Shown: positions 47,662 to 55,731 of the stretch, piece by piece
Numbering within the stretch: the first letter of the stretch is position 1
Layout: each line of letters opens with the position of its first letter
Source of the DNA: Compostibacillus humi
Lineage (GTDB): Bacteria; Bacillota; Bacilli; Bacillales; Amphibacillaceae
Assembly (NCBI RefSeq): GCF_014637175.1
Contig: NZ_BMEV01000006.1
Span: 16,984 to 80,983 of the forward strand
DNA: 64,000 bases
Reading direction: 5' to 3'
Position numbers and translations under genes: made by a program
The notes under the pieces: generated by a model
What the model was told of the DNA's origin: nothing
Seen by the model: the letters and a program-made list of their open reading frames with translations, nothing else
Database searches by the model: none

Positions 47662-48354
47662 ATGGGGAAAATTAAAGGTCGGATGGATGAAAAAATTCTT
47701 GTCGGAGTGTACTATGGCCCTAACGGGGAAAGGCTAATCAGACGCGGCCATAAACTGGCAAAAATCATGAATTGCCCTTTATATGTCTTAACGGTAGATA
47801 AAAATCCAATAGATCAATTCGATGCGGAAAAATCCGGCTATATTGAACGATGGAAAGAACTTTGTGATGAATTGGGTGTCGATGAATTTATTATCCGGGA
47901 TAATGAAAAGCGCCCATTAGTTAAAGTAATCAAAGAAATTGTCCATCAGCTGAATATTACGCAAATCATTATCGGCCAAAGCCCGCAAAACCGATGGGAA
48001 GAAATAACGAAAGGATCCTTTGTCAATACATTGTTAAGGGAGATTACCTTCGTGGATATCCACGTCGTTTCCATTGATCGTTCTCTGAAAAGTGAAGATG
48101 ACACGATGTATGAAAAAGGAGTCCGCGCCTTCTTGCAAAAGGACGGGGAAGATTACCGCCTCAGCTTTACCAAATCGAAAAATAATCTGTATGAAGGAAT
48201 TTTCTTTAAGGAAATCGGAACCGATTTTAATAATGGTGTCTTTAAGTTTATCAATAATGAAGGAAAGACGTGCCAAGTGCACGTGACCGAGGATATCATT
48301 ACCGGGAAAATGAAAGAACCGCCAAACATAAAGCCGGCAAAAGCGGGAAAATAA
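47662..48354 (+). CDS. USP-domain protein, KdpD-like
   Basis: A 230-residue cytoplasmic protein. Residues 10-140 form a universal-stress-type domain like that in KdpD osmosensor kinases (KILVGVYYGPNGERLIRRGH, a 20-residue stretch, then ITQIIIGQSPQNRWEEI, the nucleotide-contact region). The C-terminal 85 residues are beta-rich and unrecognised. No kinase domain is present. Divergent from the Mrp antiporter operon, it may sense ions or a nucleotide for monovalent-cation homeostasis (inference). The ATG at 47662 has AGAGG 11 nt upstream; a GTG at 47650 is too close. Confidence 0.75.
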   Translation: MGKIKGRMDEKILVGVYYGPNGERLIRRGHKLAKIMNCPLYVLTVDKNPIDQFDAEKSGYIERWKELCDELGVDEFIIRDNEKRPLVKVIKEIVHQLNITQIIIGQSPQNRWEEITKGSFVNTLLREITFVDIHVVSIDRSLKSEDDTMYEKGVRAFLQKDGEDYRLSFTKSKNNLYEGIFFKEIGTDFNNGVFKFINNEGKTCQVHVTEDIITGKMKEPPNIKPAKAGK

Positions 48355-48385
48355 AAAGTGCAGAAAATAATCTGCACTTTTTATT
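48349..48385. terminator. Bidirectional terminator
   Basis: The 12-bp stem AAAAAGTGCAGA / TCTGCACTTTTT overlaps the stop codons of the convergent USP-domain gene and the 49-residue small protein gene. Confidence 0.9.
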
Positions 48386-48530
48386 TTTGTTTTCTGCTTA
48401 CATATTCATTTGGTATATCTCCGCCATGGGGATTCGAATTTTTGTATGGACTTTTCCTTCCATTTCTCGTCTCGCCATGGTTTTCGTTTTCTTTAAACTG
48501 GTTGTTTTTCCTTTCTTTGTTGACCATCAT
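48381..48530 (-). CDS. Small basic hydrophilic protein, 49 aa
   Basis: A short gene with an excellent ribosome-binding site (AGGAGGGAG before ATGATG) and a terminator at its stop. The product is 49 residues, lysine/asparagine-rich and without hydrophobic segments (it contains NENHGETRNGRKSPYKNSN). It is likely intrinsically disordered. The composition recalls small Bacillus spore-associated or cytosolic proteins, but no family is recognised. The second ATG (48527) may be the real start. Confidence 0.6.
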   Translation of the reverse strand: MMVNKERKNNQFKENENHGETRNGRKSPYKNSNPHGGDIPNEYVSRKQK

Positions 48531-48597
48531 GACTCCCTCCTAACGAAACATTCTCTGTTAGTTTGAGGGAATCGGGAAAGAATATACATGACGATAT

Positions 48598-49653
48598 TTA
48601 AGCCTTTTTCCTTTTTTCCTTCCTTTCATTGAAACGGACGAGCCGCTCCAGCTTCTCCAGCTCGGAAAATAATTCGATAATGCTGTTGGCAACCGGGAAT
48701 AAATAAAACCACTTTTCAAATTTTGCTCCCTGCAGTTCGTTAATCAAGTTATTAATCGTCAGCTGCATGGCCGATTTTGTTTCCTTCTGTAAATCCCGAT
48801 CGAGGATAATTTTATCCTCATACATGAGGAAGACATTTTCGCTGTACGTGTTGATTTCGTTAATTAATTTCTTAATGAGGTATACTTTATTCTCTGCATC
48901 TTTTTCGATCTCGATCAGGTTTTTCTCCAGCTGACGGATTAAATTATGCTGCTTTTCCAGCATTTTAATCATGTGTTTATATATAACAATATTGCGGAAA
49001 AAACTGCGGCGGTTGCGAATAAACAGACGGTTTCTTTCATCAGAGATAATTTCATAGTAATCTTTCGCCTTCGTAATTCCCTTTTCAATTTCCCGATCTT
49101 CTTCCTTTAATTTCGGCACCGTCATCGTATTATTCGGTACAACCCGCATCAGAAAATGGATTCGGTCACTCGTATCTTTAATCATGCTATATAAAATTTT
49201 CCGATGATCCGGCGGAAACACCGCTACGTTAACGACAAAAGCGGACAGCACCCCAATGACAATCAGAGACAGTCTTTCTACAATATATACAAAATCGACC
49301 CCGCTTTCGCCGGAAAGCATTAATGTAATAATCGTTAAAATCGTCAAGCTGACCGTTTTCGTTAAACCGAGTTTAATATTGATGGCAATGGAAAGAATGA
49401 CGATTGCTCCGACCGCCAATGGGTGATTTCCCAGCAAAAAGGAGCCTAATAAGGCAAAGATTAAACCGACCCCATTGGATATAATTACTTCTTTAATATA
49501 AGCAAAGGAACGCATAATCGATGGCTGCATCGCTAACACAGCGGCAATGGCAGCAACAATTTCCAGCTTCAAGCCGACCAGACCGGTGATCAGCAATGTT
49601 AATGTTGCAGCAAGCCCTGTTTTCAGCATCCGCGGGCCAATATTAAATTCCAT
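48598..49653 (-). CDS. Aromatic acid exporter (ArAE/DUF939) family protein
   Basis: A 351-residue protein with six or seven helices in residues 10-155 (GPRMLKTGLAATLTLLITG, then LAMQPSIMRSFAYIKE, a family marker), followed by a long cytoplasmic helical domain (165-345) rich in charged heptads. It resembles B. subtilis YqjA-type FUSC/ArAE proteins, which are thought to export aromatic acids or to affect the envelope. The substrate is unknown. It is monocistronic, divergent from cwlC. Confidence 0.8.
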   Translation of the reverse strand: MEFNIGPRMLKTGLAATLTLLITGLVGLKLEIVAAIAAVLAMQPSIMRSFAYIKEVIISNGVGLIFALLGSFLLGNHPLAVGAIVILSIAINIKLGLTKTVSLTILTIITLMLSGESGVDFVYIVERLSLIVIGVLSAFVVNVAVFPPDHRKILYSMIKDTSDRIHFLMRVVPNNTMTVPKLKEEDREIEKGITKAKDYYEIISDERNRLFIRNRRSFFRNIVIYKHMIKMLEKQHNLIRQLEKNLIEIEKDAENKVYLIKKLINEINTYSENVFLMYEDKIILDRDLQKETKSAMQLTINNLINELQGAKFEKWFYLFPVANSIIELFSELEKLERLVRFNERKEKRKKA

Positions 49654-49914
49654 TTCGATTTACACCTTCTTAAATTAATTCTTTCCTCCATAAAAACAAA
49701 TCTATTATAATGATTCCCCCTGTTAGTTGCAATTCCTTTTTCCCTTACATCACCATCCATCTCTACTCTAATATATACCATAATGTTATTCCGCAATCGG
49801 CATTTTATGTTTCTATTACATTTTTGCGACATTCAATGGAGTACCCCTTCCTGCCGTCTTCTTGCGATATTACTTACAAAGAAAAAAATTCACAAAACCA
49901 ATAGGAATAACCAT

Positions 49915-49942
49915 ACCTGTCTTCAGCCTGATTCATAAAATG
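49915..49942 (+). promoter_or_regulatory. Possible sigma-K promoter of cwlC
   Basis: An AC at 49915-49916 and CATAAAATG at 49934-49942 resemble AC-N16/17-CATANNNTA, recognised by sigma-K. It lies just upstream of the cwlC ribosome-binding site. Confidence 0.45.
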
Positions 49943-49963
49943 TGTATTATTGGAGGTGGAATG

Positions 49964-50785
49964 ATGAAACTGTATTTAGACCCAGGCCATGGGGGGAAGG
50001 ATCCGGGAGCCCAGGGAAATGGTCTAAAAGAAAAGGATATTACACTCGATATTGCTAAGCGAATCCGGGATAAGCTCTTGAAAGATTATGAGGGAGTTCA
50101 AGTCCGCATGAGCCGCACGAAAGATACGACGAAGAGCTTAAATGAGCGGACAAAAGAAGCAAATGCCTGGGGAGCCGACTTCTATCTTTCTATACATTGC
50201 AATGCTTTTAACGGAAAGGCGAGCGGGTATGAAGATTATATTTATACCGGGTTAAGCCGAAACTCCCGCACAGCAAATTATCAGGACATATTACACAGAG
50301 AAATTACAAAAGTAAACGGACTTAGCGACCGGGGGAAGAAATCAGCCAACTTCCATGTACTAAGGGAAACAAGGATGCCTGCCTTTTTATCGGAAAACGG
50401 GTTTATAGACAATTCGGAAGATGCTAAGAAAATGAAGCAATCGTCCTGGCGGCAAAAAGTAGCAGAGGGGCATGCAAAGGGGCTGGCGAAAGCCTTTAAC
50501 TTAAAAGGAAAGAAAAGCGCAGCCAAAGCAGAAAAGAAAAATGAACCAAATAGTAAACGGACATTGTATAAAGTAATTGCCGGCTCCTTTGAGGCAAAGA
50601 AAAATGCCGATAATCAGGTCAAAAAGTTGAAAGCAAAAGGAATAGAAGCCTTTGTTGATACGGTAACTATTTCAGGAAAACGATGGTATCGGGTTCAGGC
50701 AGGCGCATTTCAAAACCGCAGCAATGCGGAAAAACATGTTGCCGATTTAAAGAAAAAAGGTTTCCAGTCATTTATTACAACATAA
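49964..50785 (+). CDS. cwlC: Mother-cell N-acetylmuramoyl-L-alanine amidase CwlC
   Basis: A 273-residue Amidase_3 enzyme cutting the amide link between muramic acid and the stem peptide. Zinc ligands and the catalytic Glu appear in LDPGHGG (H9), LKEKD (E23), LSIHCN and LSENGF. A lysine-rich linker (about 185-205) leads to a C-terminal SPOR domain (LYKVIAGSFEAKKNADNQ). There is no signal peptide, as in B. subtilis CwlC, which is made late in the mother cell under sigma-K to help lyse it. The ATG at 49964 has GGAGGT 6 nt upstream. Confidence 0.9.
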   Translation: MKLYLDPGHGGKDPGAQGNGLKEKDITLDIAKRIRDKLLKDYEGVQVRMSRTKDTTKSLNERTKEANAWGADFYLSIHCNAFNGKASGYEDYIYTGLSRNSRTANYQDILHREITKVNGLSDRGKKSANFHVLRETRMPAFLSENGFIDNSEDAKKMKQSSWRQKVAEGHAKGLAKAFNLKGKKSAAKAEKKNEPNSKRTLYKVIAGSFEAKKNADNQVKKLKAKGIEAFVDTVTISGKRWYRVQAGAFQNRSNAEKHVADLKKKGFQSFITT

Positions 50786-50793
50786 TGATAGAT

Positions 50794-50833
50794 TTCGCCT
50801 ATTAATTCGCTTGGAATTAATCGGCGATTTATT
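50794..50833 (+). terminator. Terminator of cwlC
   Basis: The stem CGCC.ATTAATTC / GAATTAAT.GGCG (4-6-nt loop) is followed by ATTTATTT. Confidence 0.65.
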
Positions 50834-50855
50834 TCGGAGAACACATTGTTTTTCA

Positions 50856-50898
50856 AGAAAAAACATAACGGACGGAAAATCCGCGTCCGTTATGTTTT
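50856..50898 (-). terminator. Terminator of rocD
   Basis: The 13-bp stem AAACATAACGGAC / GTCCGTTATGTTT is followed on the minus strand by further T. Confidence 0.9.
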
Positions 50899-50903
50899 AG
50901 GCT

Positions 50904-52106
50904 TTAGCTGGATAATACTTGCTTAATTTTATTTATGGCCCAGTCCAATTCTTCTTTAGTAATAACAAGAGGCGGTGCAAATCGGATTGTGTTTTCGTGG
51001 GTTTCTTTACACAATACTCCCGCTTCCATTAATTGTTCACAGTAAGAACGGACCGGTTTCGTAAATTCCACCCCGATAAATAACCCGCGGGCACGGACTT
51101 CTTTTAACTCATGGTTATTTATCTCTTTTAACGCGTTGGCAAAATACTCTCCAAGTTCCAGAGACCTTTCCGCAAGCTTTTCTTCCTCGATGACATCAAG
51201 GGCTGCCAAAGATACTGCGCATGCTAACGGATTTCCCCCGAATGTTGAACCGTGGGAACCTGGAGTAAATACTTCCATAATTTCTTTATCCGCCGCGATG
51301 GCAGAAACCGGAAAGACGCCGCCGCCTAATGCTTTCCCCATGACGTAAATGTCTGGCACTACTTTCTCCCATTCACAGGCAAACATTTTTCCTGTCCGGG
51401 CAAATCCGGTTTGCACTTCATCGGCAATAAAAAGAACATTGTTTTCCGTACAGATCTCCCGCACTTTTTGCAAATATCCTTCCGGGGGAATAATAATGCC
51501 AGCTTCCCCTTGAATCGGCTCAACAATGACTGCTGCCGTATTCGGGGTAATTGCTTCCCGGATTGCCTCTGCATTGCCGTATTCCACCTTCTTTATTCCG
51601 GGAACGAACGGGCCATAATCTTTCGTAGCTACAGGATCATTGGATAAGGAGATGGCATTTAATGTCCGGCCATGGAAATTCCCTTTTGCGGCGATGATTT
51701 CCGCTTTGTCTGCTTCTACTCCTTTTACTTGATATGCCCAGCGCCGCGCTGCTTTAATGGCTGTTTCCACCGCTTCTGCTCCCGTGTTCATCGGGAGCAC
51801 TTTCTCTTTGCCCGTTATTTCGGCTAGCCGTTTCGTCCATTTTCCGAGCAGTTCATTATGGAAGGCCCGGGATGTTAATGTCACTTTATCTGCCTGTTCT
51901 TTTAACGCGCCAATAATTTTCGGATGACGATGTCCTTGGTTTAAGGCCGAATAGGCGCTTAACATATCAATATACTTTTTTCCTTCCGGGTCTTTCACCC
52001 ATACCCCTTCTGCTTCCGCAATAACGATTGGCAGCGGATGATAGTTCGCTGCACCGTATTCTTCCGTCTGTTTTATAATCTCCTGAGATGTTAATGCAAC
52101 AGCCAT
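50904..52106 (-). CDS. rocD: Ornithine aminotransferase
   Basis: A 400-residue class III PLP aminotransferase converting ornithine and 2-oxoglutarate to glutamate semialdehyde and glutamate in arginine breakdown. The N-terminal [12 protein letters not shown], the [12 protein letters not shown] loop, [14 protein letters not shown] with the PLP-binding Asp, and the Schiff-base lysine in [10 protein letters not shown] are intact. The ATG at 52106 has AGAGGAGG 7 nt upstream. A sigma-54 promoter and a divergent rocR point to RocR control by ornithine/citrulline, as in B. subtilis. Confidence 0.95.
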   Translation of the reverse strand: MAVALTSQEIIKQTEEYGAANYHPLPIVIAEAEGVWVKDPEGKKYIDMLSAYSALNQGHRHPKIIGALKEQADKVTLTSRAFHNELLGKWTKRLAEITGKEKVLPMNTGAEAVETAIKAARRWAYQVKGVEADKAEIIAAKGNFHGRTLNAISLSNDPVATKDYGPFVPGIKKVEYGNAEAIREAITPNTAAVIVEPIQGEAGIIIPPEGYLQKVREICTENNVLFIADEVQTGFARTGKMFACEWEKVVPDIYVMGKALGGGVFPVSAIAADKEIMEVFTPGSHGSTFGGNPLACAVSLAALDVIEEEKLAERSLELGEYFANALKEINNHELKEVRARGLFIGVEFTKPVRSYCEQLMEAGVLCKETHENTIRFAPPLVITKEELDWAINKIKQVLSS

Positions 52107-52151
52107 GGTCATTCCTCCTCTATTTGTATCTATTTCTGTCTGTCAATAATA

Positions 52152-52169
52152 TTGCAAAAACTGTGCCAC
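52152..52169 (-). promoter_or_regulatory. Sigma-54 promoter of rocD
   Basis: On the minus strand TGGCAC-AGTTT-TTGCA matches the -24/-12 consensus TGGCAC-N5-TTGCA exactly, about 45 bp upstream of the start codon. Confidence 0.92.
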
Positions 52170-52238
52170 TTTTTGCCGTTTCATGAAAGAAAGGAAATCC
52201 TAAGGTTTGAAAGAATAATCTCAGTAAAGGAAAAATCA

Positions 52239-52271
52239 TTTTGCACCTTAGAGCAAAAAAATTTTGCACTT
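52239..52271. promoter_or_regulatory. Candidate RocR activation site
   Basis: TTTTGCACCTT (52239-52249), GCAAAA (52253-52258) and TTTTGCACTT (52262-52271) form overlapping inverted and direct repeats. They lie about 80-110 bp upstream of the sigma-54 promoter, between divergent rocD and rocR. Confidence 0.55.
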
Positions 52272-52324
52272 CCGACCTTCGTCTAATAAAATAAGAGGAG
52301 AGGATAATTAAAGGAATGTTGCCC

Positions 52325-53698
52325 ATGAAAGCGAATTTTGACATGGAAAAAATATACGAAAAGATTCTTCATGAAGTGGACGTTGGAATTCATATTGTCA
52401 ACCAAAAGGGAGAGACGATTTTTTACAATCAAAAAATGGCGGAAATGGAGTCGATGGACCGGGAAGAAGTGCTGCACAAAAACATTTTGGACGTTTTCAC
52501 TTTTAGCGGAACCCAGCACAGCACCCTCGTCCGCTCCTTAAAAACCGGAAAGAGGACCGGGCAAAAAAAACAAACGTATTTGAATAATCGGGGAAAAGAA
52601 ATTACAACGATCAATGAGTCCTTTCCTATCCGGCAAAACGGCAAAATTGTCGCGGCGGCGGAAATTGCGAAAGATGTCACCCAATTGGAACGGGTCATTA
52701 AAGAAAATGTATTTCGCAATCGTACCGTGAAGTATACCTTTGACCAAATTATCGGGGAAAGCTGCTCGATGAAGACGGTTATCGAAGAGGCAAAAAGAGC
52801 TACACGCACCTCTTCCTCCGTCCTTATTATCGGGGAGACGGGAACAGGAAAAGAACTGTTTGCGGAAAGCATCCATAACGGAAGCGTCCGCGCCAACGGA
52901 CCTTTCATTTCCCAAAACTGTGCCGCCATTCCCGAAGATTTAATGGAAGGTCTGCTGTTTGGCACGAGAAAAGGAGCTTTTACCGGTGCCGTTGACCGGC
53001 CGGGATTGTTTGAACAGGCTGACGGGGGCACCCTGCTATTGGATGAAATCAACTCGTTAAGCTATTCCCTCCAGGCAAAATTGCTCCGGGTCATTCAGGA
53101 GAAAAAAATCCGCCGGCTCGGAGATACGAAAGAGCGAAATATCGATGTCCGTATTATTACAACAATGAATGAAGACCCCCTTGAGGCGATTCAGCATCGC
53201 CGCTTGCGCCAAGATTTATATTACCGTTTAAGCGTCGTTACTTTATGGATCCCGCCTTTACGGGAACGGAAAGAAGATATTCCTCTCCTCACCAGGCACT
53301 TTATTGCGAAATATAATAAGGCGTTTCAAATGAACGTAAATTCGATCAGTCCGGAAGCGCAGGCAATTCTTTTTGAACATCCATGGCCGGGCAATGTAAG
53401 GGAATTGGAGCATGCGATTGAAGGGGCGATGAATATGATGATGGATGAGGAAGAAATCGGTCTGGAAAACTTGCCGGTTCCGTACAGGAAAATGTATAGT
53501 CCTAAAGGCAAGTCAGAAAAATTCAATTTCCCGGCGGAAAGAAAACCGCTGAAGGAGAAATTAGCCGAAATGGAGAAGGCATATATTGAAGAAGTGCTGG
53601 CAGAAAATGGCTACAATGTTACCCGGGCTGCCCAAACTTTGGGAATTAGCCGGCAAAGCTTGCAATATCGGCTCAAGAAATTTGCTTTAAAACGATAG
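52325..53698 (+). CDS. rocR: Sigma-54-dependent activator RocR
   Basis: A 457-residue bacterial enhancer-binding protein. A PAS sensor domain occupies about residues 10-120. The AAA+ domain has Walker A (GETGTGKE, 170-177), the sigma-54 contact loop GAFTGA (217-222) and Walker B (GGTLLLDEINS), and the C-terminal Fis-type helix-turn-helix reads NVTRAAQTLGISRQSLQYRL (20 residues). Size and layout match B. subtilis RocR (arginine catabolism). The ATG at 52325 has AAAGGA 9 nt upstream; the ATG at 52316 abuts it. It is divergent from rocD. Confidence 0.9.
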   Translation: MKANFDMEKIYEKILHEVDVGIHIVNQKGETIFYNQKMAEMESMDREEVLHKNILDVFTFSGTQHSTLVRSLKTGKRTGQKKQTYLNNRGKEITTINESFPIRQNGKIVAAAEIAKDVTQLERVIKENVFRNRTVKYTFDQIIGESCSMKTVIEEAKRATRTSSSVLIIGETGTGKELFAESIHNGSVRANGPFISQNCAAIPEDLMEGLLFGTRKGAFTGAVDRPGLFEQADGGTLLLDEINSLSYSLQAKLLRVIQEKKIRRLGDTKERNIDVRIITTMNEDPLEAIQHRRLRQDLYYRLSVVTLWIPPLRERKEDIPLLTRHFIAKYNKAFQMNVNSISPEAQAILFEHPWPGNVRELEHAIEGAMNMMMDEEEIGLENLPVPYRKMYSPKGKSEKFNFPAERKPLKEKLAEMEKAYIEEVLAENGYNVTRAAQTLGISRQSLQYRLKKFALKR

Positions 53699-53712
53699 AA
53701 AGGATTTTCAAA

Positions 53713-54255
53713 ATGAAACGGCCAATTGGATATTTATTTCTCCTCCTTCCCATCCTTTTCCTCCTCGCCTCCTGTTCAGACGACATCAAAGAGTTGCAGA
53801 AATCCGGCATCCCTGCCAGGGTGACGAAAGTAAGCGACGGGGATACAATCCGGGTCGACATGGATGGCAAGGAAGAGACGGTTCGCTTATTATTGATTGA
53901 TACACCGGAGATGGGGAATTCGGAACATCCGCCCCAGCCTTTTGCCGAGGAGGCAAAAGCTTTTGCAGAAAATTTGCTGACGGATAAGCAAGTAGTTCTT
54001 GTCATTGGCACAGAAAAATACGACGTGTTCGGCAGGCTTCTTGCTTACGTATTTATCGACGGTGAAACGGTACAGGAAAAACTGCTCCGGGAAGGTTTAG
54101 CGCGAACTGCCTACTTGCTCAATGATCTCCGCATGCTTGACGTATTTCATAAAGCGCAAGAAGAAGCGATGGAAAAAGAGAAGGGCATATGGTCTATTCC
54201 CGGATACGCCATCCCTGACAGTAACGAAGGTTTTCACTGGCAGGAAAATAATTAG
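53713..54255 (+). CDS. Thermonuclease-like lipoprotein
   Basis: A 180-residue staphylococcal-nuclease fold protein. The signal sequence ends in LLASC (Cys21). Core motifs are RVTKVSDGDTIRVDM, VRLLLIDTPEM (catalytic Arg and Asp), FGRLLAYVFIDG and LREGLAR. It is probably a surface-anchored Ca2+-dependent nuclease, comparable to YncB/YokF. It starts 14 bp after rocR, so it may share its transcript, although the functions are unrelated. Confidence 0.87.
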   Translation: MKRPIGYLFLLLPILFLLASCSDDIKELQKSGIPARVTKVSDGDTIRVDMDGKEETVRLLLIDTPEMGNSEHPPQPFAEEAKAFAENLLTDKQVVLVIGTEKYDVFGRLLAYVFIDGETVQEKLLREGLARTAYLLNDLRMLDVFHKAQEEAMEKEKGIWSIPGYAIPDSNEGFHWQENN

Positions 54256-54287
54256 GGACGGGTGCAAAAAGCAGCCGTCCCCTTTAT
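54255..54287 (+). terminator. Terminator of the nuclease gene
   Basis: The stem GGGACGGgTGC / GCAgCCGTCCC (loop AAAAA) is followed by CTTTATATTT. It also faces the convergent XRE gene. Confidence 0.8.
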
Positions 54288-54289
54288 AT

Positions 54290-54640
54290 TTACGAAACTT
54301 TTTTCTGCATCAATCGTTTCACGCGAATATAGGCGATGACTTCTTCAATTTCTTCAGCGGTCAGTTCTTCATGATCAATATACAGCTTATAGTCTTCCAT
54401 ATCGGTTTTGCTGTCCAGCCGAATCCGCTCGTACGGTTCTCCCTCACCTGCAGTGAAATATTCCGTTGGCACATCGAAAAACCTGGCGATTCGCCGCAGG
54501 TGGGTAATGCTCGGCTCTTTTTTTCCCAGCTCATAACTCCAGATGAGACTTTTGGCAAAATCTAATTCTTCTGCCAATTCGTCTGTCGTTAACCCCTTTT
54601 CTTCGCGCAATTTCTTTAATCGTTCACCGATTACAGTCAT
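54290..54640 (-). CDS. XRE-family transcriptional regulator
   Basis: A 116-residue helix-turn-helix protein. The HTH spans about residues 4-60 (ERLKKLREEKGLTTDELAEE, then FAKSLIWSYELGKKEPS). An acidic, helical C-terminus (LTAEEIEEVIAYIRVKRLM) may mediate dimerisation. The ATG at 54640 has GGAG 8 nt upstream. It is monocistronic and its targets are unknown. Confidence 0.82.
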   Translation of the reverse strand: MTVIGERLKKLREEKGLTTDELAEELDFAKSLIWSYELGKKEPSITHLRRIARFFDVPTEYFTAGEGEPYERIRLDSKTDMEDYKLYIDHEELTAEEIEEVIAYIRVKRLMQKKVS

Positions 54641-54891
54641 TTTCATCACTCCGTTGATGTATTAATTCTATAATTGTCGAAAATTGTCACTCATTTTCTA
54701 ATATTGATTATAACATATACATTCCAATTTGGATGAATTTAACGCTTTTTTTACAAAAATTTGTCATAAATATCTTTATCTTTGGAAAAATACCGGATTG
54801 CTTGCAGTCTGCCTATTTACCTATTTCCTGATATAATGATGAGAGGATGATTGACGTTAGAAAAATTTTTTATGTAGGAGGAAACCTGACA

Positions 54892-55446
54892 TTGTACAGC
54901 AAAGAAATTTTTACGATTCCCAATCTGCTTTCCTGCATTCGTTTAAGCCTCATCCCTGTTTTTTTGCTCGTCTACATTAACGCAGATTATACTGATGATT
55001 ATTATTTGGCAGCATTTATCATTGTTTTATCGGGAATCACCGATTTATTAGACGGATTTATTGCAAGACATTTTCAGCAAATTACGGAATTGGGCAAAGT
55101 GCTCGATCCGATTGCCGATAAATTAACGCAAGCAGCCATTGCTTTCAGTTTAATGTTCCGGTTTCCTTATATGTGGCTTCTCGTCATTTTATTTGTCGTG
55201 AAGGAATTATTTATGGGGATTAGCGGACTGTTATTGTTGCGGAAAAATAAAAAATTGGATGGAGCAAAATGGTTTGGCAAAGTTTCTACAGCAATTTTTT
55301 ATGTTACGATGGGAATTTTAATTGCCTTCCCAAATATCCATTACGACATATATCTCGTGCTGCTGATCATTACTGCTCTTTTCTTAAGCTTGTCGTTTAT
55401 TATGTACATCCGTGAACATATGCGGCTTTACCAAAGTACAGACTAA
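54892..55446 (+). CDS. CDP-alcohol phosphatidyltransferase
   Basis: A 184-residue membrane enzyme of the PgsA family, making phosphatidylglycerophosphate or a related phospholipid from CDP-diacylglycerol. The signature D-G-x2-A-R-x8-G-x3-D-x3-D is complete (TDLLDGFIARHFQ, then GKVLDPIADKL). Five or six helices are visible. The TTG at 54892 has AGGAGG 10 nt upstream; the in-frame ATG at 54847 lacks a signal. A typical pgsA neighbourhood (rny, recA) is absent, so this may be a paralogue. Confidence 0.83.
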   Translation: MYSKEIFTIPNLLSCIRLSLIPVFLLVYINADYTDDYYLAAFIIVLSGITDLLDGFIARHFQQITELGKVLDPIADKLTQAAIAFSLMFRFPYMWLLVILFVVKELFMGISGLLLLRKNKKLDGAKWFGKVSTAIFYVTMGILIAFPNIHYDIYLVLLIITALFLSLSFIMYIREHMRLYQSTD

Positions 55447-55451
55447 AGCGA

Positions 55452-55481
55452 TGCATAATGGAACCGTTCCTGCCCAAACTA
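55452..55481 (+). promoter_or_regulatory. Sigma-G-type promoter of sspH-like gene
   Basis: -35 TGCATA (55452-55457) and -10 CAAACTA (55475-55481), 17 bp apart, fit the forespore sigma-G consensus. It is located 29 bp upstream of the SASP start codon. Confidence 0.6.
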
Positions 55482-55509
55482 AGGGAAAAAGGAAAAGGGG
55501 GAAGCGATA

Positions 55510-55689
55510 ATGAACAAGCAGCGGGCCATTGAAATAACCGAATCGCCTGACTTAGTACATGTTACATATAATGGACAAAGGGTGTACATTCAGCATGTGA
55601 ATGAAGACAATAATACTGCAAGGGTCTATCCGTTGGACGATCCGCAAAATGAATTTGATGTAGATCTTGACCAGCTGAAGGAAACATAA
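55510..55689 (+). CDS. sspH: H-type small acid-soluble spore protein, copy 1
   Basis: A 59-residue minor SASP of the SspH family. The hallmarks are the N-terminal MNKQRAIEI, LVHVTYNGQRVYIQHVNE (20 or fewer residues) and ARVYPLDDP. It is made in the forespore and packed in the spore core; the role is unclear. AAAAGGGGGG precedes the ATG, and a sigma-G-like promoter lies just upstream. A second family member is encoded at 62600-62824. Confidence 0.9.
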   Translation: MNKQRAIEITESPDLVHVTYNGQRVYIQHVNEDNNTARVYPLDDPQNEFDVDLDQLKET

Positions 55690-55722
55690 AAAATAAGTAT
55701 TCCCCTGAGGAATACTTATTTT
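55690..55722. terminator. Bidirectional terminator, sspH / thiolase
   Basis: The stem AAATAAGTATTCC / GGAATACTTATTT (CCTGA-type loop) is flanked by A-run and T-run. Confidence 0.92.
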
Positions 55723-55731
55723 TTATTTCCT

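Noticed and set aside
48270..48566. Plus-strand ORF of 98 codons after the USP-domain gene
   Set aside because: It crosses a strong terminator and is antisense to the better supported 49-residue gene.
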